In this document: positions 16,195 to 24,715 of the stretch, one piece after another
Layout: each line of letters begins with the position of its first letter
How positions within the stretch are numbered: the first letter of the stretch is position 1
DNA from: Cyclobacteriaceae bacterium
Lineage (GTDB): Bacteria > Bacteroidota > Bacteroidia > Cytophagales > Cyclobacteriaceae
DNA length: 64,000 nt
Direction of reading: 5' to 3'
Assembly (NCBI GenBank): GCA_016787605.1
Contig: JAEUUE010000129.1
Span: forward strand, 1 to 64,000
Position numbers and translations under genes: made by a program
Notes under the pieces: generated by a model
What the model was told of the DNA's origin: nothing
Database searches by the model: none
Seen by the model: only the letters and a program-made list of their open reading frames with translations

Positions 16195-19100
16195 ATGCAA
16201 GACATCGAAAAGGAATTCAAGCCCACCAGTTGGGCGATTGATAACCGGGTCAGTATCTACATCGCCACGATTTTTATCTGCCTGGCGGGGATCATGACCT
16301 ACATCAGCCTGCCGAAGGAAAACTTTCCGGAGGTGGTCTTTCCGCAAATCTTTGTGGCGACGATTTACCCCGGCGCCTCGCCCACGGATATCGAGAACCT
16401 GATCTCCAAGGAGATCGAGAAGGAAGTAAAGTCGATATCCGGCGTGAAAAAGGTCCGCAGCAACTCCGTGCAGAGTTTCTCCAATGTGATCGTCGAGTTT
16501 GAAACCGATATCGACGTCGACAAGGCAAAGCAGGAGGTAAGCGACGCGGTAGACCGGGCCAAGCCCAACCTGCCCAGTGACCTGAAGGAAGACCCGCAGG
16601 TGATTGAGATCGACATCTCGGAAGTGCCGATCATGAACGTCAACCTGTCGGGCGATTACGACCTGCAGACGCTGAAGAAGTACGCCGAGCAGATGCAGGA
16701 CGCCATCGAAGGCATCCGCGAAATCCGCCGCGTCGATATCGTCGGGGCGCTTACCCGCGAAATCCAGGTCAATGTGGACATGTTCCGACTGGCTTCGGCC
16801 GGGGTAAGCCTGGATGACATCGAAAATGCCATCCGCGGGGAGAACGTCATCATCCCCGGCGGCCAGCTTTCCGTCGACGGCATGAAGCGTTCGCTGACCG
16901 TCAATGGCGAGTTTACCTCTGCTGAGCAATTGGCGGCCATCGTCGTGGGCTCCACGAAGGGGGGCAAGATCTATCTCCGCGATATCGCCGACGTCCGGGA
17001 TTCTCACAAGGAGCAGGAGAGCTTCGCCCGCCTCGACAAAAAGAACGTGATCACCCTCAACGTGATCAAGCGGAGCGGGGAGAACCTCGTGATCGCTTCC
17101 GACCAGATCAATGAGATCGTCAAGAATTTCAAGGCCAACATTCTCCCGCCCGGCGTGGAGGTGACGATTACCGCCGACCAGTCAGAAAACACCCGGACGA
17201 CGCTCCACGACCTGATCAATACCATCATCATCGGATTCATCCTGGTGACCCTGATCCTCATGTTCTTCATGGGCGCCACCAACGCCTTCTTCGTGGGGCT
17301 TTCGGTGCCGTTGTCAAGCTTCATCGCCTTCCTGGTGTTTCCTACGCTGGACTACACGCTCAACCTGATGACATTGTTTTCCTTCCTGCTGGCCCTGGGT
17401 ATCGTGGTGGATGACGCCATCGTGGTGATCGAAAATACCCACCGGGTATTTGACAACGGCAAGGTACCCATCCGCAAGGCCGCCAAGATTGCGGCAGGCG
17501 AGGTCTTCCTTCCCGTTCTTTCGGGTACGCTTGTCGTGCTGGCGCCCTTTGTTCCGCTGGCCTTCTGGCCCGGCGTGATCGGCAAGTTCATGGTGTACCT
17601 GCCCATTACCCTGATTGTAACGTTGCTGGCCTCCCTGTTCGTGGCCTACATCATGAACCCCGTATTCGCGGCCGATTTCATGAAGGTGCATGACCACGAT
17701 CGTGAGCACAAGTTTGATCGCGGTTTCAAGATCAGGTCTGCAGTGATGATTCTTTCCTCGCTCGTGTTTTATGCGTTGTGGGCTTCAACCGGCTCCGAAG
17801 GTTTCTTCGGCATAGCCAACCTCCTGATGCTTGTCTTCCTGCTTTTTGCCTTGAACCACTTCTGGCTCAGCAAAGTTATTTCCCACTTCCAGACCGACTT
17901 CTGGCCCGGGGTGCAGCAGCGCTATAAGAACATTGTAGCTTACCTCCTGGAAGGCTGGCGTCCCGCTTTTGTGGTCGTCGGCGTAATCTTCCTGTTCTTC
18001 TTCTCGATCATCTTTACGGCGATCCGGCAACCCCCGGTGGTGTTCTTCCCCCAGGGTGACCCGAACTTTATCTTTACCTATATCACCATGCCCATCGGTA
18101 CCGATCAGCGGGTGACCGATTCCATCACGAGTGTGGTGGAGGATAAAGTAACGGAGATTGTGGGTAAGGATAACCCCATCGTGGAGTCGATCATCTCCAA
18201 CGTGGCCATCGGCGCTGCCGAAGATCCGTTCGCGGGTTCCAATGCGCAGCCGCACCTGGGCAAGGTGACTGTGGCCTTTGTGGGCTTCGCCAAGCGCGAT
18301 GGCCAATCGACCAAAGTGTACCTCGACAAAATCCGCGAAGGCGTGAAGGGGATACGCGGCGCGGAAATCTCGGTCAACCAGGAACAAGGTGGTCCTCCCA
18401 CCGGCAAGCCTATCAACATCGAGATCGCCGCCGACGACTTTGACGTGCTGGTGGCTTCGGCCGACCGGGTAAAACGCTACCTCGATTCGCTGCAGATCCC
18501 TGGCGTGGAAGAGTTGAAGTCCGATTTTCAGAGCGACAAACCGGAAATCCTCGTGACCATCGATCGGGAAAAAGCCAACCGGGAGAGCATCTCCACGGCT
18601 CAAATCGGCATGGCGCTGAATACGGCGATCAATGGCAAGGAGGTTTCCAAGTTCCGCGATGCCAACGACGATTACGAGATCACGCTTCGCATCCGGGAAG
18701 ATTTGCGCAACGACATCAATACGCTGATGAACCTGCCCCTGACTTACCGCGACATGAGCGCCGGTGGCCAGGTGCGCGAAGTGCCCCTTTCGGCGGTGGC
18801 CAAGATCGAGTACTCCAACAGCTACGCGGGTATCCGACGCATCGATCAGAAGCGGGTGATCACGATTTCGTCCAACGTGTTGGGAGACTTTAACCCCAAC
18901 CAGGTGGTGGCCGAGATACAAGGTCACCTCGCCAGCCTCAATGTGCCTGACGGCGTCACGGTGAAAATGACGGGCGAACAGGAAGACCAGGCCGAGACGG
19001 CGAATTTTCTTGGTGTGGCCTTCATGATTGCCTTTGGCCTGATCTTCATGATCCTCGTCACGCAGTTCAACTCCACCAGCAAACCACTCATCATCCTGGC

Positions 19101-19596
19101 CGAAATCCTCTTCAGTATCATCGGGGTGCTCATCGGCTTCTCGCTCTTCAAGATGGAGATCTCCATCGTGATGTCCGGTGTGGGTGTCATGGCACTGGCC
19201 GGGATCGTGGTGCGAAATGGTATCCTGCTCGTGGAATTTACCGACCTGCTCCGCAGCCAGGGGATGGAACTCAAGGAAGCTATTGCCGAGGCCGGCAAGA
19301 CCCGGATGACCCCGGTGTTGCTGACGGCCATGGCCGCGACCCTGGGTCTTATTCCGCTGGCCGTGGGCCTCAACATCGACTTTGTCACCTTGTTCACCGA
19401 ACTGAACCCGCACATCTTCTTCGGCGGTGACAACGTGGCCTTCTGGGGCCCGCTTTCCTGGACGATGATCTTCGGATTGATCTTCGGCACGTTCCTGACG
19501 CTTTTCCTTGTACCGGTCATGTACCTCCTGGTTGCCCGGCTGAAAGAAAAAGTGTTCGGCAAGAAGCCGCCCGTGCCGGCTTCCGCAATACAATAA
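16195..19596 (+). CDS. efflux RND transporter permease (AcrB/MdtB-like)
   Basis: This is the 1133-residue proton-driven inner-membrane pump. TM1 is at about 20-38. TM4 holds the proton-relay motif GIVVDDAIVVIEN (about 401-413) with the paired Asp. Two large periplasmic porter/docking regions follow TM1 and TM7. The second TM bundle ends with 'GIVVRNGILLVEFTDLLRSQG' and 'TRMTPVLLTAMAATLGLIPLAVG'. It is about 80 residues longer than AcrB, partly from an extra hydrophobic stretch near 500-560. It follows the TolC and adaptor genes; the substrate is unknown. Confidence 0.95.
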   Translation: MQDIEKEFKPTSWAIDNRVSIYIATIFICLAGIMTYISLPKENFPEVVFPQIFVATIYPGASPTDIENLISKEIEKEVKSISGVKKVRSNSVQSFSNVIVEFETDIDVDKAKQEVSDAVDRAKPNLPSDLKEDPQVIEIDISEVPIMNVNLSGDYDLQTLKKYAEQMQDAIEGIREIRRVDIVGALTREIQVNVDMFRLASAGVSLDDIENAIRGENVIIPGGQLSVDGMKRSLTVNGEFTSAEQLAAIVVGSTKGGKIYLRDIADVRDSHKEQESFARLDKKNVITLNVIKRSGENLVIASDQINEIVKNFKANILPPGVEVTITADQSENTRTTLHDLINTIIIGFILVTLILMFFMGATNAFFVGLSVPLSSFIAFLVFPTLDYTLNLMTLFSFLLALGIVVDDAIVVIENTHRVFDNGKVPIRKAAKIAAGEVFLPVLSGTLVVLAPFVPLAFWPGVIGKFMVYLPITLIVTLLASLFVAYIMNPVFAADFMKVHDHDREHKFDRGFKIRSAVMILSSLVFYALWASTGSEGFFGIANLLMLVFLLFALNHFWLSKVISHFQTDFWPGVQQRYKNIVAYLLEGWRPAFVVVGVIFLFFFSIIFTAIRQPPVVFFPQGDPNFIFTYITMPIGTDQRVTDSITSVVEDKVTEIVGKDNPIVESIISNVAIGAAEDPFAGSNAQPHLGKVTVAFVGFAKRDGQSTKVYLDKIREGVKGIRGAEISVNQEQGGPPTGKPINIEIAADDFDVLVASADRVKRYLDSLQIPGVEELKSDFQSDKPEILVTIDREKANRESISTAQIGMALNTAINGKEVSKFRDANDDYEITLRIREDLRNDINTLMNLPLTYRDMSAGGQVREVPLSAVAKIEYSNSYAGIRRIDQKRVITISSNVLGDFNPNQVVAEIQGHLASLNVPDGVTVKMTGEQEDQAETANFLGVAFMIAFGLIFMILVTQFNSTSKPLIILAEILFSIIGVLIGFSLFKMEISIVMSGVGVMALAGIVVRNGILLVEFTDLLRSQGMELKEAIAEAGKTRMTPVLLTAMAATLGLIPLAVGLNIDFVTLFTELNPHIFFGGDNVAFWGPLSWTMIFGLIFGTFLTLFLVPVMYLLVARLKEKVFGKKPPVPASAIQ

Positions 19597-19605
19597 AAAC
19601 ACTCG

Positions 19606-19638
19606 GAGGGCCGTCTTGTGGAATACAAGTCGGCCCTC
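19606..19638 (+). terminator. strong hairpin after the RND operon
   Basis: GAGGGCCG pairs with CGGCCCTC; inside, after a T-T mismatch, CTTGT pairs with ACAAG around a 5-nt loop. There is no T run, so it may be an attenuator or mRNA-stabilising structure instead of a simple terminator. It lies 11 nt before the next gene, on the same strand. Confidence 0.5.
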
Positions 19639-19649
19639 TGTGGTTTCCC

Positions 19650-20897
19650 ATGCGCTACCGGATTATGACACTCGCCATCTTCTTTCTGATTTTCCTGGTC
19701 GTTGATGTATATTTCTACCAGGCGGTACTGTCGGCCAGCAAAGACTGGACGCCGCTCTGGAGGAATGCGCTCCGGATCGGCTTCTGGATCCCGACGGCGT
19801 TTGCTGTCCTCTCCGTAACCTGGTTTGTGTTTGGTAATCCGTACGCCATCAGCGCCAGCACCCGTAACTTTATCATCACGGGTGTGGTGGCGGCCTACCT
19901 CTCGAAAGTGCTCGGCATCGTCCTCTTGCTGGGGGAAGACCTGTACCGGGGGGTTCGATGGATGGGTTCCTACTTCGGCCTGGGACCCAAAGAGAGTTTG
20001 CCGGGTGCGGTGATTCCCCGGTCCCAATTCCTTTCCCAAATCGCCGTCTCTACCGCGGCGCTCCCGTTGGGTGCCTTTGCCTATGGTATTATTTCGGGAG
20101 CCCACGACTATCGCATTCGCCGGGTGAGCGTCAGCCTCAAGAACCTGCCCAAGTCCTTTGATGGCATACGCATCGGTCAGATCTCCGACATTCATTCGGG
20201 AAGTTTCTGGAACAAGGTGGCGGTAAAGGGCGGCGTGGAGCTTCTGCTGGGAGAGAAGCCCGATATGATCTTTTTTACCGGCGACCTGGTCAATAACCAC
20301 GCCGATGAAGTGCGTGACTACCTTCCCATTTTCGAAAAGGTCAAAGCACCATTGGGCGTATTCTCCATTACCGGCAACCACGACTACGGTGATTACCACC
20401 GGTGGGACAGCCGCGAACAGAAGGAGCGGAATTTCCGCGACCTGGTTCAGGCTCACAAGGTCATGGGATATGATATTCTCATGAATGAGAACCGGATCAT
20501 CACGCAAGGAGGGGAGAAGATGGCGATCCTGGGCAACGAAAACTGGGGAGTCCGGTTTTCAAAGTATGGTAAGCTCGAGCAGGCTTACCGGGGTACGGAA
20601 GAAGCGGCGGTCAAACTGCTGCTGTCGCACGACCCGACCCATTGGGATGCTGAAGTCAGGCCCAAATACCCGGACATCGATATGATGTTTGCGGGACATA
20701 CCCACGGATTTCAGTTTGGCGTGGAGATCGGCGACTTCAAATGGAGCCCGGTCCAGTACGTATACAAGCAATGGGCCGACCTTCACCGCGAAGGAGATCA
20801 ATACCTTTATGTGAACCGAGGGTTCGGATACATCGGTTATCCCGGCCGTGTCGGAATCCCGCCTGAGATCACCCTCTTCGAACTCAAGCGCGCCTGA
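19650..20897 (+). CDS. membrane-anchored metallophosphoesterase
   Basis: This 415-residue protein has N-terminal TM helices (about 5-28, 40-62, 70-95 and one near 125-150) followed by a calcineurin-like phosphoesterase domain. The dimetal motifs are all present: SDIH (Asp180, His182), GDLVNN (about 211-216), GNHD (about 241-244), a 'LLSHDP' His (about 330) and GHTHG (about 348-352). This is the YkuE/UDP-diacylglucosamine hydrolase-like group that faces the periplasm; the substrate is unknown. The C terminus reads into a convergent repeat region. Confidence 0.9.
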   Translation: MRYRIMTLAIFFLIFLVVDVYFYQAVLSASKDWTPLWRNALRIGFWIPTAFAVLSVTWFVFGNPYAISASTRNFIITGVVAAYLSKVLGIVLLLGEDLYRGVRWMGSYFGLGPKESLPGAVIPRSQFLSQIAVSTAALPLGAFAYGIISGAHDYRIRRVSVSLKNLPKSFDGIRIGQISDIHSGSFWNKVAVKGGVELLLGEKPDMIFFTGDLVNNHADEVRDYLPIFEKVKAPLGVFSITGNHDYGDYHRWDSREQKERNFRDLVQAHKVMGYDILMNENRIITQGGEKMAILGNENWGVRFSKYGKLEQAYRGTEEAAVKLLLSHDPTHWDAEVRPKYPDIDMMFAGHTHGFQFGVEIGDFKWSPVQYVYKQWADLHREGDQYLYVNRGFGYIGYPGRVGIPPEITLFELKRA

Positions 20898-20919
20898 ACT
20901 ACTAACCGGTCCTTGAAGT

Positions 20920-20954
20920 TTCTAGCTTCTAGATTCTAGCGTCCAGATTCTGCC
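20920..20954. repeat. five degenerate 7-bp tandem repeats (core ttCTAGn)
   Basis: The heptamers are TTCTAGC, TTCTAGA, TTCTAGC, GTCCAGA, TTCTGCC. Read on the minus strand, they encode the last residues and the TAG stop of the AraC regulator, so part of the array is coding. It has the same 7-bp period as the array at 11584-11735 but a different core. Confidence 0.7.
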
Positions 20955-21822
20955 CAACCGCTTGCGCCCGATACGCGAGCGGCGTTTTGCCAATGACCCG
21001 CTTGAAAATCCGGTTGAAATTGGAGACGTTGTTGAATCCCGTCTCGTAACAGATTTGTTCGACGGAAAGATTCCCCTGGATGAGCAGGCGGCACGCGTGG
21101 CTGACCCGGACTTCATTCAGGAAACTGACATAGGTCTTGCGGGTGTGCACCTTGAAATAGCGACAGAAGGCTTCCACCGACAGGTTGGCCAGGCGGGCTA
21201 CTTCCTCCAGGTAGATCCTCCGCCGGCTTTCGCGGAAGGTGAAGCCGAGAATCTTGTTCATGCGCCCCTCTTCGTTCTCGAGAAGCCGGCCAGGAGCCAG
21301 GGAAAGTTTCCTGAGTTCCTGGGTAATGGTCAGAAGGTGGAGCAATTCAAAAAAAGCGACGAGGCGGGCAAGGCCGGTGGTGGAGGCGATCTTACCGATG
21401 CACGCTGCATGCGGGGTCGCCGCCTCGGCGGGCACCATCAGCCCTCGACGACTCGCTTCAGAGAGCTCCCTCACCGCTCTGAGATCCTCGGCGTTCCATA
21501 GCTCCTGCCCAAAGTACTTTTCGCTGAAGTACAGGGAGATGCTGCGCACCAGCTGGCGACCGCGGTAGTACTCGGGGTCACACCGGAAAACGTGGGGCTG
21601 ACCGCCACCGATTACATACACTTCGCCAGGCTGAAACCGTCCCACAAAATCGCCGGCGACCAGCGTGCCCTGCCCCCGTTCAATCCACATGATCTGGATC
21701 TCGGGGTGCTGGTGGAGCTGGTCATAGAAATAGGGAACCTCGTCAACCTGCACTCGCACAATCTCAGGAGTCGTCTGAGGAACATTGAAGGCTACGACCC
21801 GCTTTGACGCTATTTTAGCCAA
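20929..21822 (-). CDS. AraC family transcriptional regulator of the hydroxyproline operon
   Basis: This protein has an N-terminal cupin-like sensor domain ('QLHQHPEIQIMWIERGQGTLVAGDFVGRFQPGEVYVIGGGQPHVF') and a C-terminal AraC double helix-turn-helix (last about 100 residues, with 'LSVEAFCRYFKVHTRKTYVSFLNEVRVSHACRLL' and 'ICYETGFNNVSNFNRIFKRVIGKTP'). The frame is open to a GTG at 21891, but that extension covers an inverted repeat in the divergent promoter region. The TTG at 21822 gives a 297-residue protein with the expected family N terminus, so I prefer it; the start is uncertain. The last residues (LDARI, stop) lie in a heptamer repeat. It is divergent from the hydroxyproline genes and probably their activator. 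Confidence 0.85.
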   Translation of the reverse strand: MAKIASKRVVAFNVPQTTPEIVRVQVDEVPYFYDQLHQHPEIQIMWIERGQGTLVAGDFVGRFQPGEVYVIGGGQPHVFRCDPEYYRGRQLVRSISLYFSEKYFGQELWNAEDLRAVRELSEASRRGLMVPAEAATPHAACIGKIASTTGLARLVAFFELLHLLTITQELRKLSLAPGRLLENEEGRMNKILGFTFRESRRRIYLEEVARLANLSVEAFCRYFKVHTRKTYVSFLNEVRVSHACRLLIQGNLSVEQICYETGFNNVSNFNRIFKRVIGKTPLAYRAQAVGQNLDARI

Positions 21823-21849
21823 TTGGAAAGGTGATTGTGATCGATATAT

Positions 21850-21872
21850 GTCAATATAGTACAAATATTGAC
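21850..21872. promoter_or_regulatory. perfect inverted repeat, candidate AraC-regulator operator
   Basis: GTCAATAT (21850-21857) and ATATTGAC (21865-21872) are exact inverted arms around a 7-bp spacer. It lies between the divergent regulator and the hydroxyproline operon, about 35 bp upstream of the operon's -7 box, a typical activator position. Confidence 0.55.
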
Positions 21873-21906
21873 CAGTTTTCGCCAATTCCACCTCCCGGCG
21901 GCCTGC

Positions 21907-21914
21907 TACCTTTG
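21907..21914 (+). promoter_or_regulatory. -7 promoter box of the hydroxyproline operon
   Basis: TACCTTTG matches TAnnTTTG and lies 19 nt before the first ATG. No -33 TTG is present at 17-23 bp spacing, which fits a promoter that needs an activator. Confidence 0.55.
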
Positions 21915-21933
21915 ATTAAAATCAAGAATACCT

Positions 21934-22839
21934 ATGTGGAATGGAGTTTACCCGGCGCTGACCACCAAGTTTACCGCCGACGACAAGCTGGACCTGCCCT
22001 TATTCGGGAAGAACCTTAAGGCTCAATTGGATGCCGGCGTGGAAGGCATCGTGCTCGGCGGGACATTGGGAGAATCCAGTGTACTGACCAATGACGAGAA
22101 ATTCGACCTGGTAAAATTCACCATTGACCAGGTGAACGGAAAAGTTCCTGTTCTCCTGAACATCGCTGAGGGGAGCACGCGCGAGGCGGTTCAACTCGCG
22201 CTCAAGGCGGAGAAGGTGGGTGCCCGTGGCCTGATGATGCTTCCGCCGATGCGCTACAAGTCAGACCACCGGGAAACCGTGGCCTTCTACAAGGCGGTCG
22301 CTTCGGCCACGCCGCTGCCGATCATGGTATATAATAATCCCGTCGACTACAAAGTGGAAGTCACCCTCGACATGTTTGCCGAGCTGGCCGAAATGCCCAC
22401 AATACAGGCGGTGAAGGAATCAACGCGCGATGTCAGTAACGTCACGCGGATGATCAACCGCTTCGGTGACCGGTTTAAGATCCTGACGGGCGTAGATCCC
22501 CTGGCGATGGAAAGCCTGGTGATGGGCGCGGTGGGCTGGGTCGCCGGCCTGGTCTGCGCCTTCCCCGCGGAGACCGTCGCTGTGTACAAGCTGGTGAAAG
22601 CCGGTCACATCGAAGAAGCCCGTGCCATCTATCGCTGGTTCATGCCCTTGCTCGACCTGGACATTCACCCCAAGCTGGTGCAATACATCAAACTGGCGGA
22701 AGCGGAAGCCGGGCTGGGCTCCGAATACGTCCGGGCTCCCCGGTTGACGCTCGTGGGAGAAGAGCGCGAGCGGATTCTCTCCGTCATCCGGACAGGTCTC
22801 AAGAACCGGCCCAAGCTTCCTGACTACAAATCGCTTTAA
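21934..22839 (+). CDS. dihydrodipicolinate synthase family protein, probable 1-pyrroline-4-hydroxy-2-carboxylate deaminase
   Basis: This is a class-I aldolase fold, 301 residues. Schiff-base Lys161 is in 'QAVKEST', Tyr133 in VYNNP, and the substrate loop GGTLGESSVLT is at 42-52. DapA-like proteins in clusters with a hydroxyproline epimerase and a DadA-like oxidase convert 1-pyrroline-4-hydroxy-2-carboxylate to 2-oxoglutarate semialdehyde (established for such gene sets). The context, with the other three enzymes of the route downstream, is the main basis for preferring this over lysine synthesis. It is the first gene of the operon. Confidence 0.88.
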   Translation: MWNGVYPALTTKFTADDKLDLPLFGKNLKAQLDAGVEGIVLGGTLGESSVLTNDEKFDLVKFTIDQVNGKVPVLLNIAEGSTREAVQLALKAEKVGARGLMMLPPMRYKSDHRETVAFYKAVASATPLPIMVYNNPVDYKVEVTLDMFAELAEMPTIQAVKESTRDVSNVTRMINRFGDRFKILTGVDPLAMESLVMGAVGWVAGLVCAFPAETVAVYKLVKAGHIEEARAIYRWFMPLLDLDIHPKLVQYIKLAEAEAGLGSEYVRAPRLTLVGEERERILSVIRTGLKNRPKLPDYKSL

Positions 22840-22849
22840 GTAGGTCCCC

Positions 22850-23212
22850 ATGAATCCCATCAACCTGCAAGAGAAGTACGCCAAGTTCGACGAACACTGG
22901 CATCCCTACATCGTGGCGGAGCTTAACAACAATTATGTGAAGCTGGCCAAACTCCAGGGCGAGTTTGTGTGGCACAAGCACCAGGATGAGGATGAGCTCT
23001 TCATCGTGGTGGAAGGCACCCTGATGATGGACTATCGCGACGGGCGAACCGTGTCGGTAAACCCGGGGGAGATCCTGGTGGTGCCCAAAGGTGTTGAGCA
23101 CCGGCCGTGGACCCGCGGCGAAGTGAAGATCATGCTGGTGGAGCCGAAGTCGACGCTCCACACCGGAGATACCGTCGTCGAGCAGACCGTCAAGAACCTG
23201 GAGTGGATATAA
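22850..23212 (+). CDS. cupin domain protein in the hydroxyproline operon
   Basis: This 120-residue single-domain cupin retains its metal ligands: His42, His44 and Glu48 in WHKHQDEDELF and His84 in 'VEHRP'. It has the size and sequence style of mannose-6-phosphate isomerase-like small cupins. It lies 10 nt after the DapA-like gene and before the dehydrogenase gene, so it is co-transcribed with the pathway. No step in the textbook route requires it; it might handle an intermediate or act as a sensor. Its function is not known. Confidence 0.85.
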   Translation: MNPINLQEKYAKFDEHWHPYIVAELNNNYVKLAKLQGEFVWHKHQDEDELFIVVEGTLMMDYRDGRTVSVNPGEILVVPKGVEHRPWTRGEVKIMLVEPKSTLHTGDTVVEQTVKNLEWI

Positions 23213-23222
23213 GATCTTTTTC

Positions 23223-23250
23223 TGACCCTAATTTCTGATCACTGATCCCT
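23223..23250. repeat. four degenerate 7-bp tandem repeats (core GATnnCT)
   Basis: TGACCCT, AATTTCT, GATCACT and GATCCCT run directly into the ATG of the dehydrogenase gene at 23251. The array fills almost the entire 38-bp gap between the cupin and dehydrogenase genes. Confidence 0.55.
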
Positions 23251-24714
23251 ATGCAAAACTCATCCGTTGACACCGTGCTTCGCCAATCCCGTGAAGCTTT
23301 CCTTAGTTACCGGAATCGTACCGGCGCGCAGAAGGCGAAGTTCCTGGAAGCCATCGCCGCTGAAATAGAAGGCTTGGGGGATCCGCTCATCCGGACAGCC
23401 ATGACGGAGACCAACCTTCCCGAGGCCAGGCTTGTCGGTGAGCGAGGCCGAACCACCAACCAACTGAGGCAGTTTGCCGCCATGGTGGCAGAGGGCTCGT
23501 GGGTGGAAGCGCGGATCGACACGGCCATCCCTGACAGAACGCCGTTGCCCAAACCCGACCTTCGAAAGATGATGGTGCCGCTTGGCCCAATCGTCGTGTT
23601 CGGCGCGAGCAACTTTCCCTTCGCCTATTCGACCGCAGGCGTGGATACGGCATCAGCCCTGGCGGCCGGGTGCACCGTGGTGTTGAAGGCGCATCCGGCC
23701 CATCCCAAAACCTCTGAACTGGTGGCCGGCGCCATTGCCAAAGCGATTTCCAAATGCGGGGAGCATCCCTTTGTCTTTCAGCATGTTCAGGATTCTTCCT
23801 TCGAAGCCGGTAAGCAACTGGTTCAACATCCATTGACCAAAGGGGTTGGGTTCACGGGATCTTTTTCCGGCGGCAAGGCACTCTACGACTATGCCGCGGC
23901 TCGCAAGGAACCCATTCCTGTTTTTGCCGAGATGGGATCGATCAACCCGGTATTTATCCTTCCGGGCGCATTGAAGGCGCGGTCGGAAAAGGTGGCCGAG
24001 CTGTATGCCGCTTCCATCACGCAAGGCGTTGGACAATTCTGTACCAATCCGGGTTTGTTGCTTTCCATGGAAACTCCCGAGTTGAAGAGTTTCACCCAAC
24101 AGCTCGCCGGCAAGATTCGGGAAGTGGCTCCGGCCACCATGCTCCACCCGGGCATCGCCGAGAACTTTGTGAAGAACAGGGGAAAAGCCCTGAAAGAAAA
24201 GGGAGTCACACTCATAGCTGAATCAGCAACACCGGCCCAGACCAACCAGGGCATCCCGACGGTGGCATCCGTACAGGCGGAAAACTTCCTGGTTAACCCG
24301 GCGCTCGTGGAAGAAGTGTTCGGCCCGTATTCGCTGTTAGTGGTTGCCCGCACACGGGAAGAGCTTTTTAAAGCGCTGGATGCCATCCCCGGCCAGCTGA
24401 CAGCCACGATCATTGGCGAAGAAGACGAGTTGAAGGAGTATGCGGACTTCATTAGACTGGTTTCCGACCGCGTCGGCCGCGTGATCATCAACGGTGTGCC
24501 TACCGGCGTCGAAGTCTGCCCGTCGATGCATCATGGCGGCCCGTTTCCGGCTACCACGGATTCCCGGTTCACCTCCGTGGGCATCGATGCGGCCAAGCGC
24601 TGGGTTCGCCCGGTGAGCTACCAGAACTTCCCGCATGATCTGCTGCCCCCGGAGTTGCAGAACCAGAATCCCCTGGGCATCTGGCGCCTGGTTAACAATT
24701 CGTGGACGAAATAA
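23251..24714 (+). CDS. aldehyde dehydrogenase, probable 2-oxoglutarate semialdehyde dehydrogenase
   Basis: Oxidises an aldehyde with NAD(P)+; in this operon the likely step is 2-oxoglutarate semialdehyde to 2-oxoglutarate. The 487-residue protein carries catalytic Glu227 (FAEMGS) and Cys264 (GQFCTNPG), cofactor contacts 'VFGASNFPFAYS' and 'GVGFTGSFSGGKAL'. The sequence resembles the NADP+-dependent group that includes known semialdehyde dehydrogenases of sugar and hydroxyproline pathways. It is followed 1 nt later by the epimerase gene. Confidence 0.92.
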   Translation: MQNSSVDTVLRQSREAFLSYRNRTGAQKAKFLEAIAAEIEGLGDPLIRTAMTETNLPEARLVGERGRTTNQLRQFAAMVAEGSWVEARIDTAIPDRTPLPKPDLRKMMVPLGPIVVFGASNFPFAYSTAGVDTASALAAGCTVVLKAHPAHPKTSELVAGAIAKAISKCGEHPFVFQHVQDSSFEAGKQLVQHPLTKGVGFTGSFSGGKALYDYAAARKEPIPVFAEMGSINPVFILPGALKARSEKVAELYAASITQGVGQFCTNPGLLLSMETPELKSFTQQLAGKIREVAPATMLHPGIAENFVKNRGKALKEKGVTLIAESATPAQTNQGIPTVASVQAENFLVNPALVEEVFGPYSLLVVARTREELFKALDAIPGQLTATIIGEEDELKEYADFIRLVSDRVGRVIINGVPTGVEVCPSMHHGGPFPATTDSRFTSVGIDAAKRWVRPVSYQNFPHDLLPPELQNQNPLGIWRLVNNSWTK

Positions 24715-24715
24715 G

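Noticed and set aside
17785-19602. 605-residue open frame antisense to the RND pump.
   Set aside because: The plus-strand frame encodes a full RND permease; the antisense frame is a GC-rich shadow rich in His and Asp with no domain.
18924-20507. 527-residue minus-strand open frame across the RND and phosphoesterase genes.
   Set aside because: It crosses two well-supported plus-strand genes and shows no domain.
21823-21891. GTG at 21891 as start of the AraC regulator.
   Set aside because: It would place a perfect inverted repeat of the divergent promoter inside the coding region and adds residues before the expected family N terminus; kept only as an alternative.
24635-24715. Upstream extension of the hydroxyproline epimerase frame.
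   Set aside because: It overlaps the end of the dehydrogenase gene in another frame and adds residues not seen in the family.
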